Shown piece after piece: positions 58,253 to 64,000 of a DNA stretch of 64,000 nucleotides. The stretch spans positions 2,089,098 through 2,153,097 of the forward strand of contig OX621164.1 of NCBI GenBank assembly GCA_951640195.1, read 5' to 3'. How positions within the stretch are numbered: the first letter of the stretch is position 1; each line of letters begins with the position of its first letter. Origin of the DNA: Porpolomopsis calyptriformis (Eukaryota; Basidiomycota; Agaricomycetes; Agaricales; Hygrophoraceae). Position numbers and translations under genes: made by a program. The notes below the pieces were generated by a model, which was not told where the DNA came from, searched no databases, and worked only from the letters and a program-made list of their open reading frames with translations.

Positions 58253-60412
58253 TTAAAGATCATTTCGTCGCTTGCTCGACACTCTGTTGGGAGCTCTATT
58301 CTTGTAGTCTTTTGAATGTGATGACAGGTCCGAGATGCCTGTGTTGTGGGAGGATGCAGGAGCCGCAGGAAACGCTGTGACCAGTAACGATGAACCAGCC
58401 TGACCAGCAGGAAGGACTTTCTTTCTGAGCTTTCGACTGCTGGGGAGCATCGGAATATCCTGCGCTCGAGTTTGCGTGTTGGGTTGGTCAAGGTAAGAGT
58501 GGGAATCTGAAATGACAGATAAAGAGTGTGGCTGAGCCGCCCGCGGCAACTGGTGCTGTTCCTTCGCTTGTTGAAGGGGTGTAGGCATGATCAGATTCGT
58601 TGGCAAGTAGCGGTTGTGCCGAACACCATTTTTATGTCCACCTGTTGACGCTAAACTCTTTGACCCACTGGAAGCCAGCGTCCTAGAAGTTTGGCGTAAA
58701 ACGCCCAGATGGTCAGGGAGGAGAGTATGAGGATCGTGGTCAAGCTCGGCGGTCGATTGTTCATCGGGCGGGGAACCTTGCAGCTTCGAGTTATGGTAAC
58801 CATGATTTAGGGGCCGAACATGGTTTAAGACATGGTGGGTGGTGTCGAAGGAGACAGATTTTTGTGGACCTCGAGAGGTGTTAGGGGTTCGATCTTGGTC
58901 TCGCTGCTGCCGTGGATCATAGGTGGGCTTGACTGAGGGAAGGGATCTGTGGCTTGCCACCGGCCTGTCCCGGTTGTCGTTTCCCAGAGAACCATGGTGG
59001 TTCACATGATCAGCTTGATGTACTGGATCCAAATGATGGGCAAGGTCTGAGGATACTTTGTGAGGAGTAAGATGCTGAGAACTCTGCGGGCGCTTTACAC
59101 CCTGTTGGCCATGATCCGAAGATCGATGAAGAGAGCCAACGGTTTGTTGAAACTGTTCGGCATAGGGGTCGTAGCATGTGGGTTCGAGTTGTGGATGAAC
59201 GAGAGGGGGTAAGGGCTGTGAAAGATGAGCTTGTCGACCATGGTCATCATTGTGACTTTGAGACGGAGGTTGACAGAGTGGGTGAGGGGGGATGAGGGAC
59301 CCTGGGTCGTAAAGTGGCATGCGTGGCAGTATTTGGCCTGGAACGAGGTTAAGGGAGACGCCTACAGTACCACTCTGAACATATTTTGGGGTCTAAAGGT
59401 AAGAAACATTAGCACGACATTGCCATACGAGAAAGTATATACAGACTCGGTGGGATTTATGCTGCTGCTCGTCGAGTCTTGAAATACTAGCAATGTAACC
59501 ACCCTTCGCGTATGCGGACTCTTGGACAGCTGCCTTGGCTAGATTGTGAATAGCCTCGTAAGGGCCTCCGTGATGCCACGGTACACCCAAGGGATCGGTT
59601 TCGTCCAACTCATCTATACGATCAAGTTCGTGAACGCGTGGCATATAAGGGCCAGAAGAGTATATTCGAGACTCCGTGGGAGTAGGGGGTTGCATAAGTC
59701 TGGAATCCCGGCTGCTGTGTATAGTGGTATTGTTGACCGGAGAAGGACGAGGAGCCTCCTGAGCATTGGGCTGGAGTGAAAGTGATTCATAGGGTGGTGG
59801 CTGCGGTGAATTCGTAGACTGCAACGAGGGAAGGGCGGTAGATACCGGCGGCGTTGATGGGGAGGGTGAAGACGGGGATAATCGAGAAGGTGTTGAATTA
59901 GATGAACTCAAAGAAGGAACCGAGTCAGGCGTGGTGGGAGGAGAAACGAAGGGTGATGTGACGGGGCTGTAGGATTCAGCTAGAAATGACTCGGGATTAG
60001 GTGGTTGTCGAAACTGCAGTCTATTCCCTAGTCCGTCAAAGGTAACACGCCGTTCTTTGGGATGAGACCGAAGGGGGTTGGTGACATCTTGAGCCAGCAC
60101 AAAATAGGGATGAGAACGGGGGTCCGTCGAGAAGGCGGGGTCATCCAGTAATGCAGGAGCAATAATAGGCATGCTTAGTGAACGTTGGAATCTTGTCGGT
60201 GAAGAGGATGCCAGCTGCGGCTGTAGGGTGTGGGTCCGCGAGGAGGGAGGCGGTGTGTGGGAAACGACGTGGCCTCGAGGCGAAGGTTTCCTCAAATCAC
60301 GGCTAGAATTGGCATGAGAGGAGAGGCTTCCCGAGTTGGACTGGTTGCGTTCCAGACCAGGTGAAGAGGTCGATTTTCCAAATTTACGAAAGTGGATTGG
60401 AAAAAAGCCCAT
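58253..60412 (-). CDS. Disordered protein with Pal1-like HHGGPYEA motif, function unknown
   Basis: I do not recognise a characterised orthologue. Two long exons are joined by one intron (about 59391-59446). Exon 1 starts MGFFPIHFRKFGKSTSSPGL and is Ser/Pro-rich, except for a conserved-looking patch LDRIDELDETDPLGVPWHHG then GPYEAIHNLAKAAVQ. Exon 2 opens TPKYVQSGTVGVSLNLVPGQ then ILPRMPLYDPGS, continues as a His/Gln/Pro-rich segment, and ends in basic residues (RVSSKRRNDL). The HHGGPYEA block recalls the HHDGPFDA motif of fission yeast Pal1, a cell-morphology and endocytosis protein, but the rest does not help, so this is a weak analogy. It is divergent from SLD2 with 178 bp between start codons. 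Confidence 0.75.
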
Positions 60413-60590
60413 GATGAAGGTGAATGAGGTCCAAGGTGCTTAAAAAAAAATTAGGGCGGTTATTTCATTGAGAAACGAGGAGATTGGACGGGGGCAGTGG
60501 AGAAACGGTGCAGGTCCGAGCTTGCAGACAATGTGGCTTCACTTTATTTGTTTTTGTTTATTCTCACCTCGCGTCACGGTCGCGTTCGCC

Positions 60591-62314
60591 ATGTCCGACC
60601 TCTCTGCAGTTCGCTCAGAGATCAAGGCCTGGGAGCGCACGTTCAAAACTAAAAATGGGAGAGATCCATCAGTTCAAGATATTAAAGACCGGCCTGAAAT
60701 CGGTTCGTTCTTATTTTCTCTTACCTCTTGCGCTTCTTCTAACCCGGCTCGTCGCCAGCGGAGAAATACAAGCTTTATAAGAAATTATCCAAGGCAGCCG
60801 CCGCTGCTACCGAAGCCTTCCCTACTCTCAATAAACAGAGCGATCATCCTACAACACCTCCACTAAATGCATCCTCTTCCTTGACCTTATTGAAAAAACG
60901 CACGGTCGAGCATGCATCCCCTCTTTCCGGCTTCAATCCGTTTTCTCCGGTGAAGAACAAGGGGAAAGCAAAGGAGACTGATCCATCTGCGAATCTCCGG
61001 GAACGCCCACGCCATCCCAACCCGTTTGCTACTCCCAAGCGAAAATCTAAACATACAGAAACGAAGGAATCCTCTCCAGATCTCTTTCCACCCATCCAAC
61101 ACCCACATGCTCAGCCTTTCATTTCAGGCCTCCAGATGTCGCCAGCTCCTACCAGTCCCTTATCGCGAGCGCGGAAGCGTCTCCGAGGAGAGCCTGTATC
61201 TCCGTCGCCTAACAAAGAAAAACGACGCCGTCTCTCTCCGAAGACACTATTATTTCCAGATGAAATCTGCGATCTCGAAGATGGTCATGCAGTTGATTCA
61301 TCTTTCGTAAATGACTCGCCAGTTAAAACCTCAACTTCTGGCAAAACCTTCAAACTCTTGTTCAACGAGCCTCTCCCTCAGACTGAGATGCAGAGCAAAA
61401 GGACCTTCTCGCGGTCTAAAACTACTCCCGCATCCGCCGGCTTGTTCCAACCACGCTCACGTACTTCCACAAGCGTCTTTGGAAATGAACAAGGTTCAAA
61501 TTCCAGAGGACCCACCCCATTAGGGTTTGACGGCAACACTGACCGGCCAAAAGCAAAGAAGAACAAAGAATCAGTTGTTCTGCGGCGTACCCCTGACAAG
61601 GACGATCATCTTTCACCAGGAGAACCTCCACAAATACCCCCAGTTTCATCTTCTAGCACAGTGCCTTCTTCCGGGAGGGGCTATGAATATCGGACTTCTG
61701 CGAAACGCACACTTTCAGATGCCAGCGTGGAGCACAAGGATACTAGCGTCACTCAACTTGCGCTTTTGCCCCCATCACCGCCACCTGCAAGCTCATATTA
61801 TGGATCGTCTTCCCAGCACAAAGCTAGGGGTAAAGGAAGAGGTCTCGGTAGGAAAAAGGTCAAAGTCTCGGAGAAGTCGGATGACAGCTTAGATGATGAT
61901 TCGAAGGACGCCAGTATCAGGTTGGTTGATCGGAGTCGAGGGTTACGAACCCAGCCTCTGGAGGACCGCGACGATATCTATTCTGACCCTATTCTACGCC
62001 TTCCCACTCGCGGGGAACCTCCAGACACCTCAACCACTATGGTTGACGTTGGTAACGATCATGTCGAATTTCATATCGATTTACCGGACAAGCTTCGGCA
62101 AGTATTAGCCATAACATCGTCGAAGGCTCAAGACTTCAAAGAAGAGCGACTTGTCCACGCGTTGCTCTATGGCAGACGTGTCACCCCTTACGATCCTCTC
62201 AAAGGTGGCGAAATCTGGGACGTCGGTGAAAACGTAGACAAATTTTTGAATGATGTAGATACAGAGGATGATTGGGAGGGGGAACCTGTGCCCTGGGAGG
62301 TAGGGGAGTTATAA
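60591..62314 (+). CDS. SLD2: DNA replication regulator Sld2/Drc1
   Basis: Replication-initiation factor related to the RecQL4 N-terminus. In yeast, CDK-phosphorylated Sld2 binds the BRCT protein Dpb11 to load the CMG helicase. The start MSDLSAVRSEIKAWERTFK at 60591 continues NGRDPSVQDIKDRPEIAEKY and KLYKKLSKAAA across a single intron (60703-60759). This is the highly conserved Sld2 N-terminal signature. The rest is one long, mostly disordered exon with many Ser/Thr-Pro sites (FSPVKNK, MSPAPTSPLSR, VSPSPNKEKRRRLSPKT, DSPVKTS, RTPDK, LSPGEP), consistent with CDK control. A conserved C-terminal block LVHALLYGRRVTPYDPLKGG and IWDVGENVDKFLNDVD precedes the stop at 62314. Length and composition fit the family. 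Confidence 0.9.
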
Positions 62315-62907
62315 TTATTATGCCACTCACGTCAGTGTTTTTTTTTTTCAATGCTCCTTGTTGGTTGTTACAATGTTGCAAAGTCAGATTTCTCGCGCAG
62401 AGCACATGTACCCGACACGTAAGCCTCCATGCTCGCCACGTGCCTTCCTAAAGGGTGTCGAGATTAGGCATAAATCTAGCCTCGCCGAACACGCAACTCT
62501 GCAAGGATCGTTCATTTCCCGTGTAATGCAGTACCTCGCAGCTGCACGCACGCGTTTCACGCCTCGAATCCGGCGCAGAAGTGGTCCGGCGCTCTCCCTT
62601 TTGGGGGGATCTTACTTCACCATGCACACCTAACGCGCGTGTTAGCCTGCGCCCTCACTGGAGACTTGATTAATCATGGTCGTTTGCATGATAGTGATAG
62701 CCATCAAGTGACAGCCCTCTTCCTTGCCTTTTCCCTTTAACTTTGACAAGAGTTGGCGTGTTTTGGCCGCAGTCAACGGTTGAACAGCTAAAATCTGCCC
62801 GAGTGCTCCACTGTCGGACGTTGTTCTCACCCCACCCTCTACATCTACTACATCTGTAGCAGCGACACAAATCATTTTCCCGAGCCCAGGTCGCATACCA
62901 ACAAAAT
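62315..62907. other. Spacer between SLD2 and F-box gene
   Basis: About 590 bp. A short T-run follows the SLD2 stop (62337-62349). No open frame here shows recognisable protein sequence. The right part presumably holds the promoter of the F-box gene. I see nothing else in it. Confidence 0.5.
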
Positions 62908-64000
62908 ATGCCTCCCACTATCCTTCGAGACCACGAGGCAACAGTGAAGCTTCTCGAAGCCATCCTTGACGCCCCGGGTGGCAAGCGTTCGCTCTCCCGC
63001 CTCGCCCGTACTTGCAAAGAAATCTCCGAGATGTCGTTGAACGTCTTGTGGCGGGAACTGGACTCGTTAAACCCTCTTATCGGATTATTCCCTTCGCATT
63101 TGTTCAAAAAGGCACGCAGACCTACTCTCGGCCTGGTCAGTGTTATTTCACCCCTTTCGTTACTCTGTTGATGACGAAGGCAGATAAAACCACCCCACGA
63201 AGACGACTGGAAAAAAGTGCTAGCATACGGTGAACGAGTCCGACGAATCGCTTACGATGAGAGCCTCAATAATGTCGCTCCATCTATTTTCTCGATCATT
63301 AACGAATATCGACCACGAACCTATATTCTTCCTAACTTGCAACAACTCACTTGGAAGGCTACAACATCAGTAGGTTTGGATCGGGCGGAGATGTTTCTCA
63401 ACGAAGAACTGCGAGAACTAGCGTTAGAGATAGGAAACCGACTTCCACAGCTAAATTCCTTCCTTGCCGACCTGTCCAGCCGTACTCGTCTCTCCTCGTT
63501 CTCTTTCATCTCAACAACGGCATTACCTGACGCATTCATAGATCTACTCCTTCCCCAAAGTGACCTGCGAAAGATTGTACTCGTGGCTCCGGGAGCGTTA
63601 TCCCCGAGAATCGGTAGATGGGTGGCATCATTACCACACCTCCGAACCTTGCAACTTGACCTATCAGCGAGGTCGGACATTGCAGTCGAGGGTTTCTTTG
63701 ACGATATACGTCCTCGTCACCAATCCGGCCATTCCACGCCGACCTCTGTCAAATCCGTAGATAGCGGTGTCTTTTCAGGCGAGGAGAGCGATTTTGCGGA
63801 CTTCGGCAAGTCTTCTCCGCGGTTTACGGGGGAACTGCGACCAACAGGATGGTTCTCCAAGTTGCAACAACTCCATCTCACGGGAGAGGCTTTCAATATC
63901 ACCGTTTTCCTGAACAGCTTGACTAGCAGCAGTCTCACGCTGATCGAGCTCGTTGTTGAAGATCCGATTAGTAAAGCCGATTGGCAAAACCTGTCCACCA
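62908..64000 (+). CDS. F-box/LRR-like protein, 3' end outside window
   Basis: Probable substrate receptor of an SCF ubiquitin ligase, target unknown. The start is MPPTILRDHEATVKLLEAIL at 62908. KRSLSRLARTCKEISEMSLN then VLWRELDSLNPLIGLFP is the degenerate F-box form common in agaricomycetes (L..LA.tCk..se..l..LWr.L). After one intron (about 63136-63183), IKPPHEDDWKKVLAYGERVR and RIAYDESLNNVAPSIFSI follow. Leucine-rich segments come next (LPNLQQLTWKATTS, LPHLRTLQLDLSARSD, KLQQLHLTGEAFNITVFLNS) and are still open at 64000. This layout is shared by very large F-box families in mushrooms. It is likely an intact relative of the class of the relic at 40264. Confidence 0.85.

Noticed and set aside
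12063..62314. A genome-maintenance gene cluster (RAD5/HLTF-like, CHD, FHA kinase, SLD2)
   Set aside because: The genes are scattered on both strands among unrelated housekeeping genes with no shared promoters, so functional clustering is not supported.
1..64000. tRNA, rRNA or CRISPR arrays
   Set aside because: No convincing tRNA B-box context, rRNA sequence or regular repeat-spacer pattern was seen by eye; a tRNAscan or Infernal run would be decisive.

Overview
This window is nuclear DNA of a filamentous basidiomycete fungus, most likely an agaricomycete. Almost every gene is broken by many introns of roughly 45-60 nt with GT...AG ends. Genes are packed on both strands with gaps of about 25-900 bp. 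The proteins are typical fungal housekeeping factors plus a Zn2Cys6 transcription factor and F-box proteins. I see no rRNA, tRNA, CRISPR array, recognisable transposon or viral gene. Only part of the splice structure could be worked out by eye, so gene spans are given from chosen start codon to stop codon, introns included.

Layout: 0.5-5.4 kb holds exocyst subunit SEC3 (+) converging on a REEP/TB2-DP1-HVA22 ER-shaping protein (-). 6.3-12 kb holds a Zn2Cys6 transcription factor (+) and a ThrE-type amino-acid exporter (+). 12-25.6 kb is a run of four minus-strand genes: a RAD5/HLTF-like SNF2 ATPase with RING finger, a degenerate RNase III/dsRBD protein, a CHD/Mi-2-type remodeller with PHD, chromo and zinc-knuckle motifs, and a lipid-droplet hydrolase (LDAH). 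25.6-36.4 kb holds exocyst SEC8 (+), a LYR-motif Cup1-like protein (-), the 60S-maturation GTPase LSG1 (+) and an FHA-domain checkpoint-type kinase (+). 36.6-39.8 kb holds S-formylglutathione hydrolase (-) and a TGL2-like lipase (-).

40-46.9 kb is the least ordered part: an F-box/LRR-like relic with four in-frame stops next to a perfect 22-bp palindrome, a 4-coumarate-CoA-ligase-like enzyme (+), and a 3'-truncated tandem copy of a kelch gene. 46.9-64 kb holds the full TEA1-like kelch/coiled-coil polarity gene (+), ribosome-assembly factor RRP5 (-), splicing factor SF3A2/PRP11 (+), a disordered protein with a Pal1-like motif (-), replication initiator SLD2 (+) and a partial F-box gene (+) leaving the window.

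Functional themes recur: polarised secretion and tip growth (SEC3, SEC8, TEA1, possibly the Pal1-like protein), genome maintenance (RAD5/HLTF-like, FHA kinase, SLD2, CHD) and ribosome or mRNA biogenesis (LSG1, RRP5, SF3A2). I regard these mostly as chance neighbours. No new multi-gene system is evident. The more unusual signals are: three microexons of 8, 8 and 11 nt, two of them coding for zinc-finger or catalytic residues; a start codon alone in its exon in LSG1; two GC-AG introns; an RNase III domain that has lost all four catalytic acids; the truncated kelch duplication; and the F-box relic with its palindrome.
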